From Chara braunii (Eukaryota > Streptophyta > Charophyceae > Charales > Characeae): DNA of 43,464 nucleotides. The notes below the pieces were generated by a model, which searched no databases, was not told where the DNA came from, and saw only the letters and a program-made list of their open reading frames with translations. The DNA is taken from positions 875,275 to 918,738 of the forward strand of contig BFEA01000064.1 in assembly GCA_003427395.1 (NCBI GenBank), read 5' to 3'. Shown piece after piece: positions 10,267 through 19,016 of the stretch. A program made the translations under genes and the position numbers. Within the stretch, counting starts at the first letter, position 1; every line of letters begins with the position of its first letter.

Positions 10267-10940
10267 ACTCCTCCATTCAGTCCAGCTTACATCCGCAAGT
10301 GGGTCAAATTCGCGACGGTTAGTGTGCGTATGCTCACAGTGAAGTGTCACTGGTCGCGATATTACAGTAATCGGGAGTTAGAGCACACTCACGAGATTTC
10401 GCGGGTGCTGGCGCAGCTGTGGCCGAAAGAATCGACCACTGACGGCACGTTGGTAGGACTGTTGTGCGGTGAGATCGCTAAGGGCGGACGAGCAACGGTC
10501 GCCTATGAGCTCCTCACGTTCCTATCTCAGCTCGTCAACGACCGGCCGACGGACATCATCTACTACAATGCGAGTGATCCGAGTCAGGCGGAACATGTGA
10601 CCCTGGAAAGGAGGTTAACGCCAACCGTAATCTGGGCGAACTGTATGGAGGATTACAGGCAGTATCTAAGCGATCACAATCCTACGGCTTGGTGCTACCA
10701 GGACCTGAACGAACTTGCACCAGATAGCTCTGACTTTGACGAGTTTTGGAAGACTCATCGAGAGAACGGGAGCTGTCCTCGAACGACGACCCGAGTCACA
10801 TAGCCATCGTCGGGCTATCGGAGGAAGAGGAGTCCGAAGCACGGTCGACGTCAAAGGAAGAAGGAGAGGCGTCGGCACCTGAGCCCCGAGAGGCCCCACC
10901 AGCGAGAGCGCTGCCTACCGTTCGCTGTGCGACCGGTTGA
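10267..10940 (+). pseudogene. Unrecognised reading frame after integrase (ORF3, part b), ends at nested insertion
   Basis: The frame opens after TGA 10264-10266 and reads AYIRKWVKF then CHWSRYYSNRELEHTHEIS, VGLLCGEIAKGGRATVAYELL and TAWCYQDLNELAPDSSDFDEFW. After about 10765 the plausible frame changes to an acidic stretch (SEEEESEARSTSKEEGEA). No family recognised. It may continue part a, because the gap between them is about 95 bases and includes a frame change. Continuity is interrupted at 10940, where a GC-rich repeat begins; coding-like sequence seems to resume at 12485. Confidence 0.5.
10931..10940. repeat. Candidate target-site duplication of nested insertion, left
   Basis: GACCGGTTGA here and GACCGTTTGA at 12475-12484 differ at one base and bracket the GAACG-rich insertion. 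A duplication of about 8-10 bases would fit a hAT- or Mutator-like DNA transposon. The mismatch and unclear terminal inverted repeats keep this tentative. Confidence 0.4.
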
Positions 10941-11182
10941 ACGCGCTGAACGTGCATTCACGTTCAAACGCGCGCGTTCATACCCCCCGGGGCCACGTTC
11001 AATCGCGTTCAAACGCATTGCGCGCCACATTGCGTGAAAAATTGAACGCGACCCCGGGGGGTATGAACGCGCGTCGTGGACTACGGGGTCGTGGGCCTCG
11101 TTCAACGAACCCCAAAAGTGGAAAAAAAAAACCCCGAGAGGCCCACCCCCCGTACCTCGTCACCCCCGGGTCCCCGCCATAT

Positions 11183-12050
11183 ATGAAAGGTCATTTTTGT
11201 TTTTTTGGGAGATGGGGGAATCCCCCGAACACGGCTCAGACGGCCCATGCAGGCTATCTGAAGGGTCCTCGGAGCCATGTAGTGCAGACCCCCCCACCAA
11301 AATCAAGGCAGGCAGTGAATATGAAGTAGAGCACGAGCTGGCCGAATATATACTCAAGATTCAAATTCAGGTCTGTGTTTCAGCAGTTATGGGTTGCTCA
11401 CGTAGCTAGGTCGTGTCGGTCTCTGCACGTGATTCTCAGGTCTTGGCTGCACTACTCACCAAATGTGCAAAACTAAAATGAATCTTCTGCAGAACATGGA
11501 ATAATACGCCGCCATATGTTTTGTCTTTTGTGCATGTGGTGAGTAGAGGCCCTTAGGGCCACTGCACGTATTCCTAAGAAAAGAAAAACGAGTCTTAGAA
11601 AAAACTGCAAAAAAAAAAACTGCAAAAAAGATTTTTTTCTCGTTTTTCTTTTTTTAGGAATACGTGCAGTGGCCCTAAGGGCCTCTACTCAGCACATGCA
11701 CAAAAGACAAAACATATGGCGGCGTATTACTCCATGTTTTGCGGAAGATTCATTCCTGTTTTGCACATTTGGTGAGTAATGCAGCCAAGCGCTCAGAATC
11801 ACGTGGAGAGACCAGTTCGGCCTAGCTACGTGAGCAACCCATAACTGCTGAAACATAGACTTGAATTCGAATCTTGAGTATTCGGCCAGCTCGTGCGCTA
11901 CTCCATATTCACTGCCTGCCTTGATTTTGCTGAGGGGGTCTACGCTACATGGCTGCGAGGACCCTTCAGATAGCTTGCATGGGCCGTCTGAGCCGTGTTA
12001 GGGGGATTCCCCCAACCCCCCCAAAAGAAAAAAAAAGGATCCTTCACACA
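11183..12050. repeat. Long palindrome with about 410-bp arms
   Basis: The left arm (about 11183-11591) and right arm (about 11639-12050) are inverted copies with some substitutions. They meet at an A/T-rich centre of about 47 bases. Landmarks include GCACGTATTCCTAAG, GGCCCTTAGGGCC and CATATGGCGGCGTATTA in opposite orientations. The mismatches between arms show it is not a simple assembly fold-back of one read. It could be a foldback-type element or two inverted copies of one repeat. Confidence 0.75.
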
Positions 12051-12105
12051 CACACACACACACATACACATTCACACACACACAGACACACAAATTCACA
12101 CACAC
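12046..12105. repeat. (AC)n microsatellite, interrupted
   Basis: CA dinucleotides with a few interruptions, at the right edge of the palindrome and followed by a T run. Predicted Thr-His peptides from it are artefacts of the repeat. Confidence 0.85.
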
Positions 12106-12137
12106 TTTTTTTTTTTTCGCCTGGGGCATTGGCCCAC

Positions 12138-12316
12138 NNNNNNNNNNNNNNNNNNNNNNNNNNNNNNNNNNNNNNNNNNNNNNNNNNNNNNNNNNNNNNN
12201 NNNNNNNNNNNNNNNNNNNNNNNNNNNNNNNNNNNNNNNNNNNNNNNNNNNNNNNNNNNNNNNNNNNNNNNNNNNNNNNNNNNNNNNNNNNNNNNNNNNN
12301 NNNNNNNNNNNNNNNN
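12138..12316. other. Assembly gap (179 N)
   Basis: A run of N inside the nested insertion of the LTR element. Sequence on either side is low-complexity or GC-rich, so the true size and content are unknown. Confidence 0.99.
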
Positions 12317-12484
12317 CACAGCCCCCCAAGCACCGCCGCCGCTCCCCACACTGCCCAAAGGCCCCCCCCACCCTGCACAACCCCCTGCGCAAACGCGTCA
12401 AACGCGTTCACGCGCGTTCACCACGTTCATACCGTGAACGCAAAATGCGCGTTCAATGAACGCGCGGTAACATAGACCGTTTGA

Positions 12485-13046
12485 GGAGGATCCGCCTTGA
12501 ATCCCGTCGCTCCCTCAGACGCCGCCAATCGGCAAGATGGGGCAGCAACCTCCTGCCAGCACCGCCGCTCTCGCTCACCATCTCCCTCCGTTTCCGCCCC
12601 CTCCACGCTTCATCCCTGTCCTCCTCCCGGCCCGGACGTACCGTCCTCGTCCCGTCTTCCGCTGCCCCCTTGATTACCTCTCCTTCCGTCCCCTCCCCCA
12701 CCTTGAATTCCCCCTGGACTATCGTGTCTTCACCAGCCGTGCATTCTGCCATCACTTCGCCGCACGACTCCTGTGCACGGTCTTCCCCCAATGTTCCCCC
12801 TCCTTCCCTCTCAGTATTCTCCTCTTGAGTGTCGCCGAGGTACAGTTCAACCATATGGAGTTGTACTGTATCATTTCTGGCACCTTTCCCGCCGTGGAGG
12901 ACTATGAGTCCCTAAGGGATAATGTCCTCCGCACCATCCCCTCCTTATACCTCGATTACACCATCTTCTCTTCCCCCTCCCTCCTCCTCCGCCATGACAT
13001 GCAATCAGGAGATCGCATAATTTTGGAACCCCCTGCGCGTCACATA
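12485..13046 (+). pseudogene. Unrecognised reading frame before the 3' LTR (ORF3, part c)
   Basis: A frame with ATG at 12537 runs 195 codons and ends inside the LTR at 13124. The part before the LTR reads like protein: LPHLEFPLDYRVFTSRAFCHHF, SVAEVQFNHMELYCIISG and PAVEDYESLRDNVLRTIPSL. It has a Pro-rich N-terminus and no recognised domain. Joining across the nested insertion in another frame gives a continuous Arg-rich stretch (CDRL to RRIRLESRRSL), so parts b and c may be one gene. No polypurine tract is visible before the LTR. Confidence 0.4.
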
Positions 13047-15693
13047 TGTGATGAACCAGATTCCGGACCTGCTCCATCTTTAGGACCCTTTCCCGTGTTT
13101 CCTCTGCATTTAGATGTGTTTTGATCGGCCCCCGAACCCCCCCCCCCCAATGTTTTTGTTCGATTAAGGGTACCTCGTCGAAATCTGTATGTTGTCAGCA
13201 CTAGCAGTTCTTGAAATTCCGTCATTTTTTAAATTTGGAAATGTATGGGAATAACGCGCGCCTTAGTGAGCGCGCTCGGAATTTTGCTCGACAGTTAGGA
13301 ATTTCGGAATTAACAGAACGTGGCGTGTCCTTTCACGCGCGAATATGGAAAACTCTGGGAATTTTCTAGGAATAGGGACGGGCGTACGACTTTCTTTATT
13401 TTCCCGCGTCTGCTTTTCGCGCGGATATGGTGATTTCAATTTTTGAATTAGCGAAGGGCTGGGAAAAACTGCAACTGTTTCGGGGCCCATTTTTCTTTTT
13501 GTTGTTGGGCACCATGCAACGAGCTTCCTCCTCCTTTCTTATCGCGCTCCTCTCAGCGCCCTTCTCCGCGCGCACATGCTTTCTCACTCTCTCCCTGTAA
13601 CTGTTTTTCTCTCTCCTTCCCCGCGCACACCCTTTTTCTCTCTTTCTTGATCATCTAAATCTTGGATCCGTTTCACGCTATCCTTCACACTCCTCTTCTT
13701 CCCGCTCCAAAAACCTACGCTCGAAAAGTCCGGTCCGCGGTCGATCCTCTCTTCCCATCTAGCCAAGGAGAAGCGCCGTGTAAGAGGAGATTCCTACTGC
13801 ACGACGATTTTGATTGGCCGAGATCGGACCCTGAAGGATCAACATTGCTTTCCATGGACGATTACCCTCAAGCCCTCCCCCACCTACCTCTGTCCTACCC
13901 TGCATCCTTCCCCGCATCTATCTTCCTTCTCGCAACTATAAATTCCACCGGCGCATTCGCAATTCACCTTCTCAACTCGTCGGCCAACTTCTTGAAGCAG
14001 TAGCTAGATGGTATGCGTGTGGTGCGAAGCGAAAAGTCCCGACGGGTTGATTGTAGACTGGCTGGTTGTGCGCCTGATCGCCACAACGGACTGTGGGATC
14101 GGGGCAAGCCCGTGGAGAAGCTAAGTCGATGGGGTGACGATCGCAATGGTGGCAGGTGGCACGCGATGGCTGGGACCGTCGGTGCATGTATGAGGAGAAC
14201 ACCCGGGGCCAAGATGGAACTTTACGGCGGATGCGCCTCCTTGTCTCTGTCCGATTCTTTGGTGTGAGCGCAGCTTCGCGGCAGTTAAGCCGGAAACTTT
14301 TTTTCATCTTCAGACCTCTGTGTGATTGTCCTCTGTGGAATTCATTTCGCTTGCTTGTCTTCTGATGTGAATGACTATGCATGTTTGAGAATGATTTTTT
14401 GATGGGCCGGCGCTTTGATTAGACTCGGGATAACGGGGCAGGGGTGCTGAGCACACGGAGCACTTAATAATGAATGGCTGCCATTTTCGCACCTTCCGCG
14501 ACGAGTAACTATGAATGCTTTGTCATTAATGGATTGGTCTTTGATTAGGCTGAAGAGTTGTTGCCATCGGATGCATAAGAATGATTGAATTGTTGGCAAG
14601 GACCATGTTGTTGGGATTTTGTTCGAGAATGCAAGAGTGTTTAGATGTGTCGATAAGGTGATTCGAAATACATTGCGCGCAACCTGACAGGCGACCCGTC
14701 TTCTCAGAGAGAAGAAAAATGCCACGTACGACCTGCATGCGTGGATCACCGGCTGTGTCCCACTTGATGTAAGTACTGTCCCCACGACTTCTGTATGAAA
14801 ATCTATGGCCAAAACCATAGACTATTGCAATCTCTCTCCCTCTCTTCCGCCCCGAGAAACGAAGGATGTTCCCACTTTGTTTTGCATAGATAAAGGCGAT
14901 GAATGATTATTGATTGATTTTCCATGTGGACAGAAGGCCCCAACCCGACTGGGCGCCGGCCTCCCGTACTCCTGCCACACCCCTTCCCGTACAATGAGAA
15001 CAGGACGCGTGTATGCGAGTGGGACGTACGAAAACCCTTCGCCAAGATCGGCGGCCGATATTATTTCCCTCCTGAAACTCGATGCTCGGGATTTGTCGGA
15101 GCAGACTTTGGCAGTGGCGCCCCATTGGCCTTATTCGCTGCTATTACCATTTAACGAGTTGATTGTAATTCCGTGGACAGCAGTGGCGCCCCATTGGCCT
15201 AACACTCTGTGTAGCGACTGTTGTCACCTCGAGCGTTACCAATCCAAGGGCTTCGACTACTGTGTACGGAGTGAGGACGAACACAAAGAACGAGCTACGT
15301 GATTGAGACCCTCCACGTCGGATTCTAAGTTGTGCAACGAGCGGCGTCGGGACTTGACCCGAAAACGAGACACTAGAAGTGTACCCGCCCCCTTTCATGC
15401 TAAGCGAAGGGCAACGGCCCACTGGGAAGTTCAACGATACTTTTTAGATAGAATTCCCCCACGCCAAACGTCCCACGCGCGCCCTTTTCCTCCCTAGATA
15501 TCCGCGTAGTGACGGACCCTCCTCTCTTACTAAGTCGGACCAACACGGGGGATTTCGGTTCTGACCGTGTCCCCGCACTCAATTTCCAAAAATCCTTGGC
15601 ACACCCCATCTTGCTGTCTGTCCAGGGCCCTCTTCCGCAATCAAAAACACTCCGAACGGAAGACAGCGCAGGGTGTGAGGTTAGCACATCACA
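13047..15693 (+). repeat. 3' long terminal repeat
   Basis: Matches 905-3547 from TGTGA onward and continues 12 bases further to ATCACA, giving ends TGTGAT...ATCACA that are perfect inverted hexamers and follow the TG...CA rule. TACC follows directly. The inner edge lacks a visible polypurine tract. Minus-strand host coding sequence starts immediately after the duplication. Confidence 0.85.
13937..13942 (+). promoter_or_regulatory. Candidate LTR TATA box, 3' copy
   Basis: TATAAA in the same context as in the 5' LTR. If active in this copy it would drive transcription rightward out of the element, antisense to the host exons at 15694-16387. Confidence 0.3.
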
Positions 15694-15697
15694 TACC
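15694..15697. repeat. Target-site duplication of LTR element, right copy (TACC)
   Basis: Repeats the TACC at 901-904. On the minus strand it supplies the last G of a glycine codon and a valine codon; the reading continues in frame at position 900. Confidence 0.6.
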
Positions 15698-16028
15698 CCT
15701 GCGCAATTAAAAAAATTATTGTAGTCGTCGTCATAGTATGGTAAATCATTACACATGATGTCATTACCCGCATCAGACCGCTGGGTAGATGACGAATCAA
15801 TTGTAAAAAAATCTTTCAGAACAAGCGGGGGAACAACATCACCCACCTCCGGCAAAGTGCCGTTGTCAAGCAATGATGACGATGCCTTTTGATCTTCAGT
15901 GGGCTGTTGATACGACTGTGAAACAAATGTCAACAAAACCTCCAGAGCAAGCGCCTGGATCGCCGTTCCCATGTCCGTCAAATCTCCATCATTTACTATA
16001 ACAGACTGAGTCTGACAGCCAAACGATG
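15694..16028 (-). pseudogene. Host gene last exon, 5' part, cut by the LTR element
   Basis: Minus-strand frame with protein-like composition: SVIVNDGDLTDMGTAIQALA, LEVLLTFVSQSYQQPTEDQ, VVPPLVLKDFFTIDSS and an acidic/aromatic end LPYYDDDYNNFFNCAGV. The proposed start is an acceptor, CTGTCAG at 16035-16029, chosen because it avoids an upstream in-frame TGA and joins the phase-1 donor of the preceding exon. The frame runs into the LTR at 15693 and resumes at 900. I do not recognise the family. The splice model is inference. Confidence 0.6.
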
Positions 16029-16248
16029 CTGACAGACTGGCACCATGTGATCGTCACCCAATTCTTCACACGCCTGAGCAAATGGCGGCTGTTTCTGAAC
16101 ACAAAGTGGAATAATTGGTGACATTATTGCTGTAGATGTTGTAATTGTCACTATTGTTCTTGTTGCCGCTGTTGATGTTGTTGATGTTGTTAATGTTGTT
16201 GATGCTGTTCATGTCACGCTATCCTGGCCTTCAATGAGAGCAACTCAC
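16029..16248 (-). other. Predicted 220-bp intron of the host gene
   Basis: Donor CAG|GTGAGT at 16249/16248 is a perfect consensus. The 3' end CTGTCAG is acceptable but lacks a strong pyrimidine tract. A second acceptor, TTTGTGTTCAG (about 16103), leads into a frame of about 30 codons but gives a stop when joined in phase. The intron contains an imperfect TGTTGA/TGTTGT repeat. Confidence 0.5.
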
Positions 16249-16387
16249 CTGATGGACCGCCCACATCTCTCCTAGCTAGAAGCCTGACAAACATGTCTTT
16301 CACCTGCGTCAGCATCCCAGCACACTCGTGTAGGGCAGTCATCGCATGTGCTATGTCATTTTTGTTTCTCTTATCATCTCCTATCCT
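16249..16387 (-). CDS. Host gene internal exon
   Basis: 139-bp exon between acceptor AACTTTAG (ending at 16388) and donor CAG|GTGAGT. It encodes 46 residues plus one base, including DIAHAMTALHECAGMLTQVK and DMFVRLLARRDVGGPS, which looks like an amphipathic helix rich in Met/Leu. Phase matches the next exon. Part of the exon is duplicated at 16497-16566, most likely an assembly artefact (see adapter). Upstream exons were not found to the right, where repeats begin. Family unknown. Confidence 0.55.
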
Positions 16388-16458
16388 CTAAAGTTATGGC
16401 TGCTACGGGGTTCCCGTATGCCTACAATAAGTAGGAGTAGTGGTAGGTAGGTATGTAG
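16318..16458. repeat. 141-bp direct repeat, copy 1 (assembly artefact)
   Basis: Identical to 16497-16637 as far as I can compare. The only thing between the copies is a 38-bp sequencing adapter. It includes the 5' part of the host exon and its upstream intron. Confidence 0.9.
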
Positions 16459-16496
16459 CTGTCTCTTATACACATCTAGATGTGTATAAGAGACAG
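16459..16496. other. Nextera mate-pair junction adapter (contaminant)
   Basis: CTGTCTCTTATACACATCT followed directly by its reverse complement AGATGTGTATAAGAGACAG. This is the Tn5 mosaic end pair used as the circularisation junction in Nextera mate-pair libraries (established knowledge). It is a library sequence left in the assembly and not genomic. Confidence 0.97.
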
Positions 16497-16637
16497 CAGC
16501 ACACTCGTGTAGGGCAGTCATCGCATGTGCTATGTCATTTTTGTTTCTCTTATCATCTCCTATCCTCTAAAGTTATGGCTGCTACGGGGTTCCCGTATGC
16601 CTACAATAAGTAGGAGTAGTGGTAGGTAGGTATGTAG
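16497..16637. repeat. 141-bp direct repeat, copy 2 (assembly artefact)
   Basis: Second copy of 16318-16458, continuing into unique sequence at 16638. The true locus probably has one copy. Confidence 0.9.
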
Positions 16638-16736
16638 TGTGAGGTGAAATTGACAGAAGAACATAGCTTACAAAAAAAAAAAAAAAAAGTAAAAAAAAAA
16701 AAAGGGATTTCTTTTCGTTTCGAACTTGCACCATTG

Positions 16737-16923
16737 TTAAACCACCGGTACACGGTCCCAGCCTTGCAGTCCGAAACTTTGTTGCCACAAGAAAACGAGG
16801 CCGAAACGTCAAACGCCGCATCCGCCATTGATAAACTAGATCAGCAGTCGCAGTTTCGATTCGCGCCTCCAGAATTTGAGGTGTCAGGCCTGCGGCCCAG
16901 GTGCCCATGTACTGGTGCTTTAA
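16737..16923. mobile_element. TTAA-flanked miniature element, copy 1 (187 bp)
   Basis: Starts TTAA-ACCACCGGTACACGG and ends with the inverted CATGTACTGGTGCT-TTAA. The same terminal motif bounds 17344-18158 and 26647-26933. TTAA at both sides would suit a piggyBac-type duplication, but the termini are not the usual piggyBac CCC. No transposase. Confidence 0.55.
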
Positions 16924-17343
16924 GGAGTTTTTCTCTGCTTATAGCTGCAGCCTATGATCAAGACAGGGACGCAGTTCTACGAGTTTTAGTGTGGCTCAGG
17001 TGGAAACTCTTGGAACTACTAGCAGCGGCACCACCTGGACCAGTGAGAGTGCAACGAGGGGCGCTGGGAACGCTACTGGTCAGGTGGTAAGTGAGAATGG
17101 TGGGAACACTACTGGTCAGGTGGTAAGTGAGAACTGGTGAAGAGCAAACTTGAGTTGTTCCCATTGTGATCAATATGCCATGAAGATCGAAGGGAGCGTG
17201 GTGGGAAACCCGTCATGGCAGCTCGGGCCTTTTTACAGAGTGTTTGAAAAGCCATACTGAGAGAGGAGCCCTGATGGAGAAGAGGGGATTTTGTTGGTGA
17301 CATGATCTAGCTGACACATGATTTTGTCTTGGCTCCTAGATAC
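16924..17343. repeat. Unclassified repeat sequence left of TTAA element 2
   Basis: Contains a 34-bp tandem duplication (CTACTGGTCAGGTGGTAAGTGAGAA type, about 17066-17130). A segment at about 17140-17247 recurs, diverged, at about 18340-18445 on the other side of the 17344-18158 element (shared GTGGTGGGAAACCCGTC). No gene recognised. Confidence 0.5.
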
Positions 17344-18158
17344 TTAAACCACCAGTACTTGGCCCAGCTGTTGAAGGCGGGGCTGAATATGCCCTGCACG
17401 CCGATTTTTGCCGAGCCTGCAGTGAATGGGAAAAAATACGGGACATTTGTTGCTTCAAGCAGGTGCCGCCCTTTATGCTGGACCTGCTGCCAGCAGATGG
17501 AACGTAAACAGGCCGTCGTTTTCGTGTTTCCACTCAGGTGGCACCCGAAGTCTCGCCAGGAGTACGGCCAGTGCGAAAGATCTTCAAAAAAAAAAAAAAA
17601 AAAAAAACGGGTGAAAAGGGAAACCAAGCTATGCACTCATGTGTCGCGTTTTACATCCAGATACATTTGGGAGAGTGTGAACGTTACACTGCCAGGCATT
17701 CAATGCTCCCCGAGTCCAATGGGGAGTCAGATCACGAAGTGCCAACGATCTTCTTCAGAAAAAGCAAAAAAAAAAAAAAGGTGAAAAGGGAAACCAAGCT
17801 ATGCACTCACGTGTCGCGTTTTACATCCAGATACATTTGGGAGAGTGTGGACGTTACACTGCCTGGCATTCAATGCTCCCCGTGTCCAATGGGGAGTCTG
17901 ACCACGAGGTGCCAACGATCTCTTTCTTGTTATCTTTTTCTCCTTTTCGCTTCTGTTTTTCCCCTCGTTGATTTCAGTGTCCGTGCGTTTCCACATAGCA
18001 CACCACCAGGACATCGTGCAGTCCTTTTGCCCCGTTTCCATGGGGCCACCAACTCCCTCCCCCATTGTCATGCCAAGCCTTTGCCGAAGCGCGGGAAACG
18101 CGTAGCGTTAACGCTAAGGGCCCGCAGCCGATGTATGGGCCAAGTACTGGTGGTTTAA
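17344..18158. mobile_element. TTAA-flanked element, copy 2 (815 bp)
   Basis: Begins TTAA-ACCACCAGTACTTGGCCCA and ends TGGGCCAAGTACTGGTGGT-TTAA, so the terminal inverted repeats match over at least 18 bases. Inside are an A-run and the 142-bp direct repeat at 17611-17922. No transposase-like frame. Confidence 0.65.
17611..17922. repeat. 142-bp direct repeat (period 170) inside TTAA element 2
   Basis: 17611-17752 and 17781-17922 both start GTGAAAAGGGAAACCAAGCT and differ at a few positions. Each is preceded by a poly(A) run, which suggests duplication by slippage or reinsertion near an A-tract. Confidence 0.85.
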
Positions 18159-18840
18159 GAGTAGATTTGGTCTTGTGGATCAGATATCGATATTGGTGTT
18201 TTGCTTGTCTGAAGTGCTGTTAACACTTTCGAAAAACACATTCTTTGGAATCTTCTCACGATAACCCCATAAGGTAGTGTGAGTGCTACCGATAGTGGTG
18301 GGAACGCTCCTTGCTTGTAGTTAGCATAAATAGGGTAGGAAGCAAACTTGAATTGTGTCCATAGTGATCTTGGTCCGTTGATTGATATGGTCACTGAAGA
18401 TCAAAGGGTGCGTGGTGGGAAACCCGTCCTGGCGGTTCAGGCTTCCTTGAGTTTACAGATCCGTACTTGGTCTTTTTTCTGTAAGGTCTTGAAGCGAAGC
18501 TGGGTAAGGCTCCCAGAGAGATTAGCAGGACACCCGGAATATGAATTCTTCAGTTACTGTAGTTCATGGCTGTTTTGCTACCCTTATTCTGGATTCCTAA
18601 GAGTTTTGCTCCAGTTGCTCACTTTCTTTGTAGTTGCAGACCATGGGACGCTGGACGGTTTCCGGCACAAGCTTCACTACCGGGTTGAGATGACGAGGGA
18701 TTCTCGGCCTCATTCAATTACTTCAATAATATAAGCTCTTGCGGAAAAAAAAAAAAAAAAAAAAGTATGGCGGTGTATCTTTCCACCTTCTAGGGGAAAA
18801 TTCCTGTCATTTTGCACATTTGGAGAATAGTGCAGGGAGG
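18159..18840. other. Repeat-derived sequence, no gene recognised
   Basis: Includes the diverged copy of the 17140-17247 segment, a 20-base A run at about 18746 and the start of a family motif (ATTCCTGTCATTTTGCACATTTGG, split here at about 18803) that also occurs in the palindrome at 11752-11790 and, inverted, near 24060-24120. Confidence 0.4.
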
Positions 18841-19016
18841 CCAAGGGCCAGATCCCACTGGCAAAGACGATTGGAATAAGTGTCTGAATCTGGACGTGTT
18901 CCACACAGAGATGCAGCAATGCAGATCAATCACAGTTTTTTTGCACCTCTCCACAAACTCGTCCAGATTCAGACAATTCTTCCAATCCTCTTTGCCAGTG
19001 GGATCTGGCCCCAGTT
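18841..19016. repeat. Long hairpin, about 60-bp arms
   Basis: The left arm, from GGGCCAGATCCCACTGGCAA, is repeated in inverted form at 18957-19016 with a few mismatches. A spacer of about 56 bases separates the arms. It could be a miniature inverted-repeat element or produce a foldable transcript. Confidence 0.75.

Larger units (their letters stand above)
10941..12474. mobile_element. 1.5 kb nested insertion with GAACG/CGTTC-rich ends, unclassified
   Basis: Both ends are packed with copies of CGTTCA and its complement TGAACG (10950-11080 and 12395-12465). On the left these form an inverted pair: CGCGCGTTCATACCCCCC at about 10968 and its near-complement ending GGGGGGTATGAACGCGCG at about 11075. 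The middle holds the palindrome at 11183-12050, an (AC)n run and an assembly gap. Clustered short motifs near both ends resemble transposase-binding arrays of hAT elements, as in other insertions in this window. No transposase is encoded, so it would be non-autonomous. Confidence 0.5.
905..15693 (+). mobile_element. Ty3/gypsy LTR retrotransposon, degenerate, with PHD finger and nested insertion
   Basis: Order along the element: 5' LTR, initiator-Met-like primer binding site, gag with CCHC knuckle, aspartic protease, reverse transcriptase, RNase H, PHD finger, integrase, extra reading frames, 3' LTR. RT and RNase H before integrase is the Ty3/gypsy (Metaviridae) order. The outer ends TGTGAC and ATCACA are near-perfect inverted hexamers, flanked by TACC. 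Coding capacity is lost through several frameshifts, five recognisable in-frame stops and a deletion in RNase H. A roughly 1.5 kb insertion (10941-12474) accounts for part of the 14.8 kb. No polypurine tract is evident before the 3' LTR. The LTRs differ by many substitutions and several indels, so the insertion is not recent. Confidence 0.88.
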
